Of a stretch of DNA of 64,000 bases, positions 53,030 to 62,043 are shown one piece after another; within the stretch, counting starts at the first letter, position 1; each line of letters starts with the position of its first letter. The notes below the pieces were generated by a model, which worked only from the letters and a program-made list of their open reading frames with translations, did not search any database and was not told the origin of the DNA. The translations under genes were made by a program, and so were the position numbers. The DNA is from DASTSN01 sp035549175. Lineage in GTDB: Bacteria > Bacteroidota > Bacteroidia > Chitinophagales > Chitinophagaceae. The DNA is taken from NCBI GenBank assembly GCA_035549175.1, contig DASZRL010000130.1, positions 33,158 to 97,157 of the forward strand, given 5' to 3'.

Positions 53030-53482
53030 TTAATGGAACGTAAACCGGGCCGTGAAGCCGATAGTCGCCGGCTCAAAATTGATATCGGATATGATGTTCA
53101 GTTCCGGTTTCCAGTCCAGGGACAGGTTCAGGGGCAGGTTGATGAATTTGTAATCCAGGCCGACCACTCCCTGGGCACCCAGGTTGGTATTGCCACCGAA
53201 CCCGACATATCCGCCACCTCCGTAAAACCATTTCAGGCCGGGCGTCCCGGTGGGGTTGTGCAGTTCAAACAGGGCGCCCATCGCCACCGGGTCCCCGAAC
53301 GAAAGCAGTCCTTCCACCGCCGCTTTTTCATTGAGAAAGTATTTGAACGAAACGGAATTGTTGACCACGGCCTGCGCGCTGCTCAGCCGAACCCCTAAAG
53401 CCATTTTATAATCCTGTGCCCTGGCTGACTGCCTGGCTCCCAACCCGGCAATCAGGAAAACTGCGATCCATACTTTTTTCAT
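53030..53482 (-). CDS. Small outer-membrane beta-barrel-like protein
   Basis: A 150-residue protein with signal peptide (ending near ARAQ, residue 23) and alternating hydrophobic strands rich in Gly and aromatic residues (WFYGGGGYVGFGGNTNLGAQGVVGL in parts: FYGGGGYVGFGG, LGAQGVVGLDYKF), ending in the terminal aromatic strand with FTARFTFH, as expected for an OmpA/OmpW-like 8-strand barrel recognised by the BAM complex. Function unknown. No exact -7 element. Confidence 0.7.
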   Translation of the reverse strand: MKKVWIAVFLIAGLGARQSARAQDYKMALGVRLSSAQAVVNNSVSFKYFLNEKAAVEGLLSFGDPVAMGALFELHNPTGTPGLKWFYGGGGYVGFGGNTNLGAQGVVGLDYKFINLPLNLSLDWKPELNIISDINFEPATIGFTARFTFH

Positions 53483-53608
53483 GTTGGTTCAATTTTGATA
53501 TGGGTTTAACGAAAATGGTGCCATCAAATTCTAAATAAAATGTAAAAGGCGGCTGATTCCCGGACTATATGGGAGGGTTTTAACATGGCATTGGCATGCG
53601 GCCGGGAA

Positions 53609-55249
53609 TTATTCATACAGCTCAAACTTGGTCTTGGGCCGCCTGTCTTCCAGCCACTGGAAATTTTTGAGCCGCATGTCCCGGGGATTTACCTGCCGGA
53701 TGGGAATGACCTGGCCCTTTACGGAGCTGCGCAGCACCACGCGGAACAGTTCCTGCTGGCGGAAGTAAATATCCATAATATCCGACTGGGATTTATTGAC
53801 ACCGGTATAGGCGCTGTCCTCGTTCTGGATGTAATAAATGCATTCGGCAAAACCACGTGCCCGTACCGAATCAATATCGCCATCCACAAAATACCCGTCC
53901 ATGCGGGTGGATTTGATCTGGTTGAATACCTCGGGAGCCAGCTGGTTGACCAGGAAACTGTTTTCATAGACACGGAGCCGGTCGGGCTTGCGGTTACGGG
54001 TGTACAGGTACATGGTATCCCCCGTTATCTGGCTGCCCCGGGCCCAGACCACGGGGCGCTGGAACAGGCGGAACGTGGAGTCCCGGAAGGAATAAAAAAG
54101 GCTGTCGCTCGTACTCTGCAGCGAGTCTGAGAAAATGCGGACATGCCGGTAGGCTTCGAAATACCGGTTGCTGCTGTCCCCGGGGTCCAGGGTTCCCCGG
54201 GACCGTCCGGCCGCACTGTCCGCCCGCAGGCTGTCGGCCCAGGAGGGCAGGTCTGTCAGGCGGGCGGAGAACAGGGTATCGGCGGAAATGTAGATGGAAT
54301 CCTTATCCTGGCGCACGATCATCAGCGGCTTTTTGAGGGCCAGGACTGCATCGGTTTTGCCATTGCGGAAAATCTGTCCGGCAATAATGGTGGTGCCCTG
54401 CGAGGTATCGATAACCACGGCATTTCCTTCAGCCTGGGAGATCCCCGTACTGTCGTCGATGGCAATGCGGTTGCCGGTGATGCGGGTCTTGCCGTCCTGG
54501 ATGACGGGGTTCTGCCCGAATTCAGCCTTACCGCGTTTCATGTCGTAAAACCCGTCGCGGGTCCGGATGGTGCGGTGGGAACTGTCTTCGATATAGGTAT
54601 CTGCTATGAAGCGGCTGATCTGTGTGGCGGTATTATACAAAAGGGAATCCGCCGTGAGTTGGTAGGCGGGATCCTTCAGCCGGACATTTTTCTTAAAATA
54701 CACATCCTTGAGATCGGCATAGTAATATCCTTCCTGGCTTGTCAGGACGGACTTTCGGTTGACCACTTTACCGCCCTGCGTATAGATCCCGATCCGGGTG
54801 TTGACATCATATTCCAGTTCCGGGGTGGTGAGGATGCCCTTTCCGTCCGTCAGCTTGACATTCCCGCTGAGGTAGGCAATCTTTTTATCGGTGAGGTATT
54901 TCAGGTAGTCCGAGTAGATATCGGTCGTATCCGAATCGTTGATATGAACATGGCCGAAAGCCTCGAACAGGTTCACCCGGTTATTGATGACACAACTGTC
55001 ACAGTAAAACAGGGTGTGGCCCTGGCGCAACCTGACATTGCCTACCAGGATCTGCAGCTGGGTGCTGTCGTCCGGTTTTCGGATCTCCAGCTTATGGGCT
55101 CCCGGAAGTATTTCAACGGTACGCAGGGTATCGCGGCCCGGGCTGACACCCGTCCCTGCGGGTGGAGGGGCGACCTGGGCCCACAGGGAAGGGGACGCGG
55201 CCAGCAGGCCGGCCAGCAACAGTCCGCGTACAAGGGAAATTGGGTTCAC
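53609..55249 (-). CDS. OstA-like (LptA/LptD N-terminal type) periplasmic protein
   Basis: A 546-residue exported protein with signal peptide (LVRGLLLAGLLAASPSLWAQ). The long mature part is built from OstA-like strands that form the beta-jellyroll of LPS-carrying proteins: LEIRKPDDSTQLQILVGNVRL, VNLFEAFGHVHIND, DKKIAYLSGNVKLTDGKGIL and AYRHVRIFSDSLQS recur with the Gly-Asn-Val and Gly-His-Val turns of LptA. It should bind and transport lipid A or LPS across the periplasm. The true start is the GTG at 55249, 29 bases after the MlaD stop. It sits last in the amidase-amidase-MlaD-OstA operon, divergent from lptD. Confidence 0.84.
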   Translation of the reverse strand: MNPISLVRGLLLAGLLAASPSLWAQVAPPPAGTGVSPGRDTLRTVEILPGAHKLEIRKPDDSTQLQILVGNVRLRQGHTLFYCDSCVINNRVNLFEAFGHVHINDSDTTDIYSDYLKYLTDKKIAYLSGNVKLTDGKGILTTPELEYDVNTRIGIYTQGGKVVNRKSVLTSQEGYYYADLKDVYFKKNVRLKDPAYQLTADSLLYNTATQISRFIADTYIEDSSHRTIRTRDGFYDMKRGKAEFGQNPVIQDGKTRITGNRIAIDDSTGISQAEGNAVVIDTSQGTTIIAGQIFRNGKTDAVLALKKPLMIVRQDKDSIYISADTLFSARLTDLPSWADSLRADSAAGRSRGTLDPGDSSNRYFEAYRHVRIFSDSLQSTSDSLFYSFRDSTFRLFQRPVVWARGSQITGDTMYLYTRNRKPDRLRVYENSFLVNQLAPEVFNQIKSTRMDGYFVDGDIDSVRARGFAECIYYIQNEDSAYTGVNKSQSDIMDIYFRQQELFRVVLRSSVKGQVIPIRQVNPRDMRLKNFQWLEDRRPKTKFELYE

Positions 55250-55277
55250 CCGGAAATTGGTTTGGTTGGAAGGCTTT

Positions 55278-56276
55278 CTACGGATGGCCGCCGCTGCCGC
55301 CCAGGGAATCCTTCCTGGTTGGCGAAGATAGCGGGCCGGTCTTATCCTTTTTGCCGAAGATGGAAAGATTAACATAGCGTTTTGGGTGCACGCGCAGGTC
55401 ATCCATGAGGATTTCTGCGCTCAGGACGGCGTCATTCAGCTTATTGTAGAGTTGCCGGTCATTGAGCAGGGCTCCCAGGGTGCCGCTCGTGCTATTGGCC
55501 TTGGCAAGGGTCTTGCGGAGTTCAGCCAGGGCGCCCCGGGCGGAGTCCAGGGTTTGCTGCAGGTTCAGGTCGGCCAGTTTCTGGGTAAGTCGTTTGGTAT
55601 GACTGATCGTCGCGGTAATGGAATCGTTGTTCTTTTTCAGGTTCTCACTGATCGAGGCCGCATTGTCCAGCGTTCGGGCCAGGGCGCCATGCTGCGTGTT
55701 CAACATTTCCTTGAGGGAACTGGTGGCCTCGTGCAGGTTGGCGATCATGGCCTGAAGATTGTTCTTGGTAGCGGGATCAAAGATCCGGTTGATGCCGCCC
55801 AGGGTGACCTTGAGGGAATCGATCGCTTCCCTGACCTTGGCCAGCGTAGGGTTGATCTGCGACTGGACGTCTCCCAGGAACCCGTTTTCCACCCGGGTCA
55901 GGAGGGTGTCTCCGGCCTGGAGGTATTCGGAGGAGTTGCCCCGTTCGATGACAATATAAGAGGATCCGACCAGCCCGGCCGTTATAAAGGCGACCGAGTT
56001 CTTGGGTATGTTGACGTCGCGGGTAAGGTTGATCGTTACGACAATGCCGCTGACGTCCTTATCCTTGGGACTCAAATCGTAGACGGTTCCGACCGGAAGC
56101 CCGCTGATTTTGACCTGGTTGGATTTTTCCAGGGTGCCCAGGTCCTTGAAGACGGCGTAGATGTGGGTCCCGCGCTTGAACAGGTCTTTTCCTTTGAGGA
56201 AATTGAAACCGATGATCAAAAGGGCCAGCGCCACCACCGCCAGTAAACCAACTTTGAGTTCATTGCTAAGCTTCAT
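55278..56276 (-). CDS. MlaD-family (MCE) phospholipid-transport protein
   Basis: A 332-residue protein with an N-terminal membrane anchor (residues about 8-26) and one MCE domain (about 37-115, with VKISGLPVGTVYDL and GLVGSSYIVIERG), followed by a long coiled-coil region (about 130-290) that could form a periplasmic helical bundle. MCE proteins gate lipid transfer between membranes. The matching permease and ATPase are not adjacent. Start is placed at the Met of MKLSNELKV. Confidence 0.88.
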   Translation of the reverse strand: MKLSNELKVGLLAVVALALLIIGFNFLKGKDLFKRGTHIYAVFKDLGTLEKSNQVKISGLPVGTVYDLSPKDKDVSGIVVTINLTRDVNIPKNSVAFITAGLVGSSYIVIERGNSSEYLQAGDTLLTRVENGFLGDVQSQINPTLAKVREAIDSLKVTLGGINRIFDPATKNNLQAMIANLHEATSSLKEMLNTQHGALARTLDNAASISENLKKNNDSITATISHTKRLTQKLADLNLQQTLDSARGALAELRKTLAKANSTSGTLGALLNDRQLYNKLNDAVLSAEILMDDLRVHPKRYVNLSIFGKKDKTGPLSSPTRKDSLGGSGGHP

Positions 56277-56395
56277 GAAGTATGCTTTTTCGGAAGTCCG
56301 TGTCAAGGCGGCTTCCGGCTGCCGCCCGGTAAGCGGGGCAAATTAGTAAATATTTCGCACTGTAATCAGGGCGTTGTGCCCGGCTGCCTGCAGGA

Positions 56396-57442
56396 TCAGC
56401 GGGATCGTGAAATGGGCTGACGCGCATTTTCCTGCCGGGCCACCTGCTCCAGAAACTGCCCGGCCTGCCGCTCACGGGAACCGGTGCCCCCGTGGTCCGG
56501 GCTGTCACCACCGTTGGTGCCATTCATCTGGTTTTTCTGGAGCCAGGCGATATAGGCTTTTACGGCATTGGTAACACACTGGGCGATTTCCTGCTGGCCG
56601 TTCTCGCTATTGAGGTAGTCTTCTTCTTCGCGGTTGGTGATGTAGCCGGTTTCCACCAGCACGCTCGGCATGGCGGTCGCCTGGAGGACCCAGATGCCAA
56701 CCTGCCGCTGTTGCTGCCCCCGGCTGGTACGCCCCACTTTGTAAAACTCATCCTCCACAAAGCCGGCCAGGGTGGCACTGCGCTTGAAAAATTGCTTGGT
56801 TTTCAGCAGGGACAGGGCGATGAACTCCGGGGAGTTCGGGTCGATATCCCCGTAGCTTTCCTTGTAATTTTCTTCCTCCATCATCGGGGCGTTTTCCCGG
56901 ACAGCCACTTCCTTATCTTCATTCTTATGGGCGCCCCAGATATAGGTTTCCGTGCCCCGGGTGGGATTGGGGGTAGTCCAGTAGCGGTAGCGGGGCACCT
57001 TGTGGTAAACCCGGTGCCGCTTTTTGCCTTTACCGACATAGGAAACCACTGTGTGCGTTCCGATCTGTTCGCTGTGCCGGATGGGCAGCGCCGCATTGCA
57101 GTGGATGGAAATGAACAGGTCGCCGTGGTTTTCATTGGCGATCTCCGCCCGGCGGTGCAGATCGACAATACGTTCATCGGGCCGGGTCTCCACAATCCGT
57201 ATCTCCGGCAGTTCCGCCCGCAGCAGCGGGACCAGTTTTTTGGTGATGGCCAGGCAAATATCATCCTCGTAGGAATAACTGCCCTTGGCCCCGTTGTGGC
57301 GGCCATTGGGCATGATGCCATGGCCGGCATCCACAATGATCGTCTTAAGCACCCGCTGGTCTGTGTGGGGAGCCGGAATAAAGGCAAATAACAGAGGTGC
57401 TGCAGTAAGTAGGAGCGTTGCCAGAATCAGCCTTTTCTTCAT
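56396..57442 (-). CDS. N-acetylmuramoyl-L-alanine amidase (Amidase_3), downstream copy
   Basis: A 348-residue exported zinc amidase that cuts the bond between N-acetylmuramic acid and the peptide in the periplasmic cell wall. Signal peptide residues 1-20. Zinc and catalytic residues lie in IIVDAGHGIMP (His), ICLAITKKL with Asp/Glu, the SIHCNAA block (second His) and LVETGYITNREEE (catalytic Glu). A long insert between those elements (residues about 130-190, rich in Lys and Tyr) is larger than in E. coli AmiC. The 3' tail is low-complexity (Gly, Asp, Arg). It lies 14 bases downstream of a paralogue. Confidence 0.88.
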   Translation of the reverse strand: MKKRLILATLLLTAAPLLFAFIPAPHTDQRVLKTIIVDAGHGIMPNGRHNGAKGSYSYEDDICLAITKKLVPLLRAELPEIRIVETRPDERIVDLHRRAEIANENHGDLFISIHCNAALPIRHSEQIGTHTVVSYVGKGKKRHRVYHKVPRYRYWTTPNPTRGTETYIWGAHKNEDKEVAVRENAPMMEEENYKESYGDIDPNSPEFIALSLLKTKQFFKRSATLAGFVEDEFYKVGRTSRGQQQRQVGIWVLQATAMPSVLVETGYITNREEEDYLNSENGQQEIAQCVTNAVKAYIAWLQKNQMNGTNGGDSPDHGGTGSRERQAGQFLEQVARQENARQPISRSR

Positions 57443-57456
57443 GCCCGTCGCGGTTT

Positions 57457-58437
57457 TTACCTGGAAGAATCTGGTGCCTGCAACCGGCTGTCCTGCCTGC
57501 CGGCATAGGCGGAAAAGGCAGCCAGTACGTTGGAGACAATTTCATCCTGCCCTTTATCACTGTTGATATATTTTTCCTCCTCCCGGTTGGAAATAAAGCC
57601 GATCTCCACCAGGACGCTGGGCATCCCCGTGGCCTGCAGTACCCAGATACCCTTATCGTTGCGTTGCTTTACGCCCCGGCTGATCCGCCCATTGGCGCTG
57701 AACTGATCCTGGATCAGGGTAGCCAGGTTCAAGCTCTTGCGGAAATAATGCTGGGCATAGACCAGCATCCGGGCTTTTTCGGCCGGATCGTTTGGATCAG
57801 GCAGGCTGATATTGGAGGTGGAATCGATCTCCCCGTAATATTCGTTGTTCTGGGAAACGGAATTGACCTTGGCGTCGTTCTTATCGACGGCCCAGATATA
57901 GGTTTCAGTTCCTTTCGCCTCGTTTTCAACCCAGTACGTCCGGTAGTGATAGGTATAATACTTCTCGCGTACGGTCCTCTTTCCCTTTTTAACGGTCCGG
58001 TAATGCGGGATCCGCTTGGTGATCTCCTTTTCGTACCATCCGCCGGGTGCCCGGCCCGCCGAATTACAGTGAAAGGATATGAACAGGTCTCCACCGGACT
58101 GGTTGGCGAGGTCAGCGCGGTAATTCAGGTCCTCCCGGAGCGTCGTTTTATTACCGGCATTGGCATCGGTGGTCCGGGTATAGACAACTTTGATATCGGG
58201 GAAGGCTTCCTGAAGGGCCTTGCCGAACTTCAGGGCCACCTTGAGGCTGACATCTTTTTCCTGTGAAAAAAGGCCCTGGGCCCCGGTAAACGTTCCTCCG
58301 TGACCCGGATCGATAACGACCGTACGAATCGGGATCCTGCCATCCCTCGCAGGGACCGGGTAGGAGGGCGGAGTAAAGGACCAAAGGGGCAGGACCAGTA
58401 ATAAGAAAAAAAACACGGAACTTACCTGTTTCATCAT
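57457..58437 (-). CDS. N-acetylmuramoyl-L-alanine amidase (Amidase_3), upstream copy
   Basis: A 326-residue paralogue of the next gene, with signal peptide (residues 1-22) and the same motifs: VIDPGHGGTFTGAQG, the Asp/Glu pair in VSLKVALKFG, FHCNSAG and LVEIGFISNREEE. It also has a Lys-rich insert (about residues 140-175) that differs in length from its neighbour. Together the pair likely trims peptidoglycan in coordination with envelope assembly, given the co-transcribed MlaD and OstA-like genes and the divergent lptD. Confidence 0.9.
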   Translation of the reverse strand: MMKQVSSVFFFLLLVLPLWSFTPPSYPVPARDGRIPIRTVVIDPGHGGTFTGAQGLFSQEKDVSLKVALKFGKALQEAFPDIKVVYTRTTDANAGNKTTLREDLNYRADLANQSGGDLFISFHCNSAGRAPGGWYEKEITKRIPHYRTVKKGKRTVREKYYTYHYRTYWVENEAKGTETYIWAVDKNDAKVNSVSQNNEYYGEIDSTSNISLPDPNDPAEKARMLVYAQHYFRKSLNLATLIQDQFSANGRISRGVKQRNDKGIWVLQATGMPSVLVEIGFISNREEEKYINSDKGQDEIVSNVLAAFSAYAGRQDSRLQAPDSSR

Positions 58438-58519
58438 ACTTGCATCCGTTTAATGGGTTATTCCTATCGTCTTGCCATACAATACGATACCGGCTACCGG
58501 ATATTTTAATCTTCACATA

Positions 58520-58547
58520 TTGTTTAGGGTCGAAAGGACTATTTTTG
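58520..58547 (+). promoter_or_regulatory. Promoter of lptD
   Basis: TTG at 58520-58522 with TATTTTTG at 58540-58547, 17 bases apart. The ATG at 58558 follows ten bases later, so the leader is about four or five bases. Confidence 0.55.
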
Positions 58548-58557
58548 CCCCACCCGT

Positions 58558-61299
58558 ATGTACAGACTCCGCAAATTTAGTTCAAAATACCTTTTTGCCG
58601 GGGCACTAACTGCAGCCTTCTTATTCACAATAACGTGGAAATCAGCCGCACGGCATGGACCTGCGGGACAATTTACCATCTATTTAACAGCCAGGGATAC
58701 GGTACCGGCGACCGGGACCGACAGCCTGCGGCTGCCGCCTGCAGGCACCCGGCGGGACACGGTACCCGGCAGGAGCCGCAAGGATTCCCTGCCAAAGGTG
58801 GATACCTTCTCGCTCAAGATGTCCAGCGACAGCCTGGATGCCCCTGTCAGTTATGAGGCCCAGGACTCCGCGGTGGTCATGATCCAGGACCGTAAAATCC
58901 TGCTGTACGGGAACACCAAGACCGATTACCAGAATATTTCACTGACCGCCCCCCGTGTGGAACTCAACCAGCAGACCCAGGTTCTCACCGCGATCGGGAG
59001 CTTTGATAGTTCGGGGGAAGTACAGGACAGGGCCCATTTCAAGGACGGTGACCAGGAGTTCCAGAGTGACAGCATCCGGTTCAATTTCAAAACTAAAAAG
59101 GGGCTGACCAAAAATACGATTACCCAGCAGGGGGAACTGTTTGTACAGGGCCGGGATATCAAGAAGATCGATGAAAACACGATCTATATCCGGCAGGGTA
59201 TATTCACGACCTGTGATTACGACGTACCCCACTTTGCCTTCAGGGCCAACAAGATGAAGGTGGTCAACAAGAAGCTGGCCGTATCCGGGCCGGCCCACCC
59301 GGAATTTGAGGGTGTGCCCATTCCCATCTACCTGCCCTTCGGTTTTTATCCCCTGAGCCAGGGACGTCATTCCGGGATGCTGCCGGTTCAGTTCACCAGT
59401 AACCAGCAGTTCGGCCTGGGCCTGGAGGGGATCGGGTATTATAAAGTGCTCAGTGATTACTGGGATATCGAGACCCGTGCGAATATTTATTCCTACGGTG
59501 GCTGGAATGCCTACATCAAGCCCACCTACCGGAAAAGATACCGGTACAGCGGGACCTTCAATTTCGCTATTCAGAACACCAAATATAATTTCAAGGGGGA
59601 CCCGGATTACTCCAAGAACCGGAGTTACAACATCACCTGGACCCATTCGGTGGACAGCAAGGCCCGGCCGGGTACCAGCTTTTCGGCCAGCGTGAATGCC
59701 GGCTCCACCAAATACGGTCGGTATGTACCCAATAGCCCGGCCCTTAACTTCACCAACACCCAGAGTTCCTCCATAGCTTTTTCCAAGATGTGGGTAGGAA
59801 AGCCCTATAACCTGACCCTTACGGCCAACCACAGCCAGAATAATTCCCAGCACCTCATAAACCTGAGCCTGCCGAACCTGGGGTTTACGGTTAATACGGT
59901 CTATCCGTTTCAGCGCAAGGACGCCGTGGGGACCCCCAAATGGTACGAGAAGCTGGGTGTCGGCTACAATGGCAACTTCCGCAACCAGGTCGCCTTCTAT
60001 GATTCCGTAAATTATAAGCAGCGAAGCAACCAGACCATCCTGAAGCATCTGCTGGATACCCTGCAGTGGGGGGGGCAGCAGAATATACCGATCTCCCTAT
60101 CCCTGCCCCCGATCCTGGGCGGGGCCATCCTGATTTCGCCCAACCTGTCCTTCAGCCAGATCCTGATTTCCCAGAAAATGCGCCGCAGCTGGGATACCAC
60201 GGCCAAAAAGCTGGACACGACCTATTCCAAGGGATTATTCACCGACCAGCAGGCTTCCTTCGGCATCAGTGTAAGTACAGCGGTATTCGGGACCTACCAG
60301 TTCAAGAACAAGCGGATTGTGGCCATCCGCCACGTCATCCGGCCCACCTTCAGCCTGAGCTACCGACCCGACCTGTCCAAGAGCCACTGGTATACTACCC
60401 AGGTGGATTCCACCGGGTATACCCAGCGATACTCGGAATTTGAGAAGAGCATGTATGGCTATTATCAGGCAGGCAGGTACGGCGGTCTGAGCTTTCAGCT
60501 GGATAACAACCTGGAGATGAAGGTCCGGTCCAGGAAGGATACCGGAGAAAATGCCATCAAGAAAGTCAAACTCATCGATGGCTACGGCTTTAATACGAGT
60601 TACAATTTTTTTGCCGACTCCCTGAAACTGGCTCCCTTCCAGTTTTATTTCCGGACCAACCTGTTTGAAAAGATCAATATTACGGCCAACACCACCCTGG
60701 ACCCCTACCAGAAGGACAGCCATGGCAACCGGATTAACAAGTTCACCTGGGAGCAGGGTAAATTCAGCCCGGGCAGCATCAGCTACGGGACCATTTCCAT
60801 GTCCACCTCCTTCCAGAGTAAGCCCAAGGATCCGAAAAAAGACCAGGAACGAAAACAGATGATGCAGCAGCAGCTCAACGATCCGACGCTGGCTGGAGAC
60901 CAGCAGCGGCTGCTGGATTACATGCGCCAGAATCCCGCGGAGTTTGTGGATTTCAACATACCCTGGTCCCTGAATATGGGCTTTTCCCTGAACTATATCC
61001 GGCAGATACGTCCGGATTACAGCGGCTATACCTCCACGCTGAGCTCCAACCTGAACTTCAGCGGCAGTTTCAACCTGACCCCGAAATGGAATTTTTCCAC
61101 CAACGGGTATTATGATCTGAGCACGCGTAAGATGCAGACGTTCAGCATGAGTATTTCCCGGGATATGCACTGCTGGCAGATGTCCATTGTCGTCACCCCC
61201 ATCGGCTACTACCGGTTTTACAGCTTCACCATCAATCCCAAGGCAGGCGTTCTGCAGGATCTGCGCATCAACCGTAACCGGTCCTTTTCTTCGTATTAA
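58558..61299 (+). CDS. lptD: LPS-assembly outer-membrane protein LptD family
   Basis: A 913-residue outer-membrane protein of the LptD family, which inserts LPS into the outer leaflet. Order: signal-like N-terminus, a periplasmic OstA-like jellyroll (residues about 90-230, RKILLYGNTKTDYQNISLTA and GELFVQGRDIKKIDENTIYI) and a long C-terminal beta barrel (about 250-913) with many alternating aromatic strands. Both the family-conserved FGFYPLSQGRHSGML segment at the barrel start and the closing strand near the C-terminus are visible. Partner lptE is not adjacent. Its stop codon TAA is directly followed by the stop of the opposite-strand plsC (61299/61300). Confidence 0.86.
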   Translation: MYRLRKFSSKYLFAGALTAAFLFTITWKSAARHGPAGQFTIYLTARDTVPATGTDSLRLPPAGTRRDTVPGRSRKDSLPKVDTFSLKMSSDSLDAPVSYEAQDSAVVMIQDRKILLYGNTKTDYQNISLTAPRVELNQQTQVLTAIGSFDSSGEVQDRAHFKDGDQEFQSDSIRFNFKTKKGLTKNTITQQGELFVQGRDIKKIDENTIYIRQGIFTTCDYDVPHFAFRANKMKVVNKKLAVSGPAHPEFEGVPIPIYLPFGFYPLSQGRHSGMLPVQFTSNQQFGLGLEGIGYYKVLSDYWDIETRANIYSYGGWNAYIKPTYRKRYRYSGTFNFAIQNTKYNFKGDPDYSKNRSYNITWTHSVDSKARPGTSFSASVNAGSTKYGRYVPNSPALNFTNTQSSSIAFSKMWVGKPYNLTLTANHSQNNSQHLINLSLPNLGFTVNTVYPFQRKDAVGTPKWYEKLGVGYNGNFRNQVAFYDSVNYKQRSNQTILKHLLDTLQWGGQQNIPISLSLPPILGGAILISPNLSFSQILISQKMRRSWDTTAKKLDTTYSKGLFTDQQASFGISVSTAVFGTYQFKNKRIVAIRHVIRPTFSLSYRPDLSKSHWYTTQVDSTGYTQRYSEFEKSMYGYYQAGRYGGLSFQLDNNLEMKVRSRKDTGENAIKKVKLIDGYGFNTSYNFFADSLKLAPFQFYFRTNLFEKINITANTTLDPYQKDSHGNRINKFTWEQGKFSPGSISYGTISMSTSFQSKPKDPKKDQERKQMMQQQLNDPTLAGDQQRLLDYMRQNPAEFVDFNIPWSLNMGFSLNYIRQIRPDYSGYTSTLSSNLNFSGSFNLTPKWNFSTNGYYDLSTRKMQTFSMSISRDMHCWQMSIVVTPIGYYRFYSFTINPKAGVLQDLRINRNRSFSSY

Positions 61300-62043
61300 T
61301 CAGTGCTGGTGGCTGGTGTAATAGGCAGCCATGCGCTGAAACACGTCCTCTTTCAGCTGCGGGAGGGTCATCCCGGGGAAAGGGGTGAGCGGTTCCAGGA
61401 AGTGGATCTCCATGCGGTGGGGCCAGAGGAAAAACATTTTGTCGGCCGGCAGGATCTTACGGGTATTCAGGATGATTGCGGGCAGGATGGCATGCCCCGT
61501 TTCCAGGGACAGGCGGAAGGCGCCATCGTGGAATGATTTGAGGGGTTGATCCGTTTTATTGCGGGTACCCTCGGGATAAATGCACATGTGGAACCCCATC
61601 GCCAGTACCTCCTTCATTTTGGCAAAACTTTCCCGCCGGCTGCTTTCGCTTTTCCGGTCCACCAGCACACTGCCGGTCCGGTAGAGCATGCCAAAAATCG
61701 GGATCCGGGCCATTTCAATCTTGGCAATGGTTTTATTGCCGCCGGGTATTGCCGGGGACGAGACGGGGACATCCATCAGGGAATTATGATTGCATACCAC
61801 GATATAGGTCTGGCCCGGTCGAAACCGGTCGCGGCCACGGATGCGCAGGGGGCATCCGATGCCGGTCAGGTATACTTTCATCCAGATGCGTGAAAACCGG
61901 AGAAACCGCAGGGTCTTGACGGGGTCGGACCGGAAATAGCTGAACAGCAGAAAGGGTATCATGAAAAGCAGCATAGTGACCACAAAGAGCAGCAGCGCCC
62001 AGGCGGCAAACAACCGACCAAAGATATTTTTCAGCCAGGTCAT
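61300..62043 (-). CDS. plsC: 1-acyl-sn-glycerol-3-phosphate acyltransferase
   Basis: A 247-residue membrane-bound acyltransferase that adds the second acyl chain to lysophosphatidic acid in phospholipid synthesis. The catalytic NHNSLMD (the HxxxxD motif), the phosphate-binding YPEGTRNK, and a following hydrophobic stretch ILPAIILNT are all in their usual order. Two N-terminal membrane segments occupy residues about 12-40. The start is at the Met of MTWLKNIF because it overlaps the GNAT gene's stop by four bases (ATGA), showing translational coupling. Confidence 0.9.
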   Translation of the reverse strand: MTWLKNIFGRLFAAWALLLFVVTMLLFMIPFLLFSYFRSDPVKTLRFLRFSRIWMKVYLTGIGCPLRIRGRDRFRPGQTYIVVCNHNSLMDVPVSSPAIPGGNKTIAKIEMARIPIFGMLYRTGSVLVDRKSESSRRESFAKMKEVLAMGFHMCIYPEGTRNKTDQPLKSFHDGAFRLSLETGHAILPAIILNTRKILPADKMFFLWPHRMEIHFLEPLTPFPGMTLPQLKEDVFQRMAAYYTSHQH

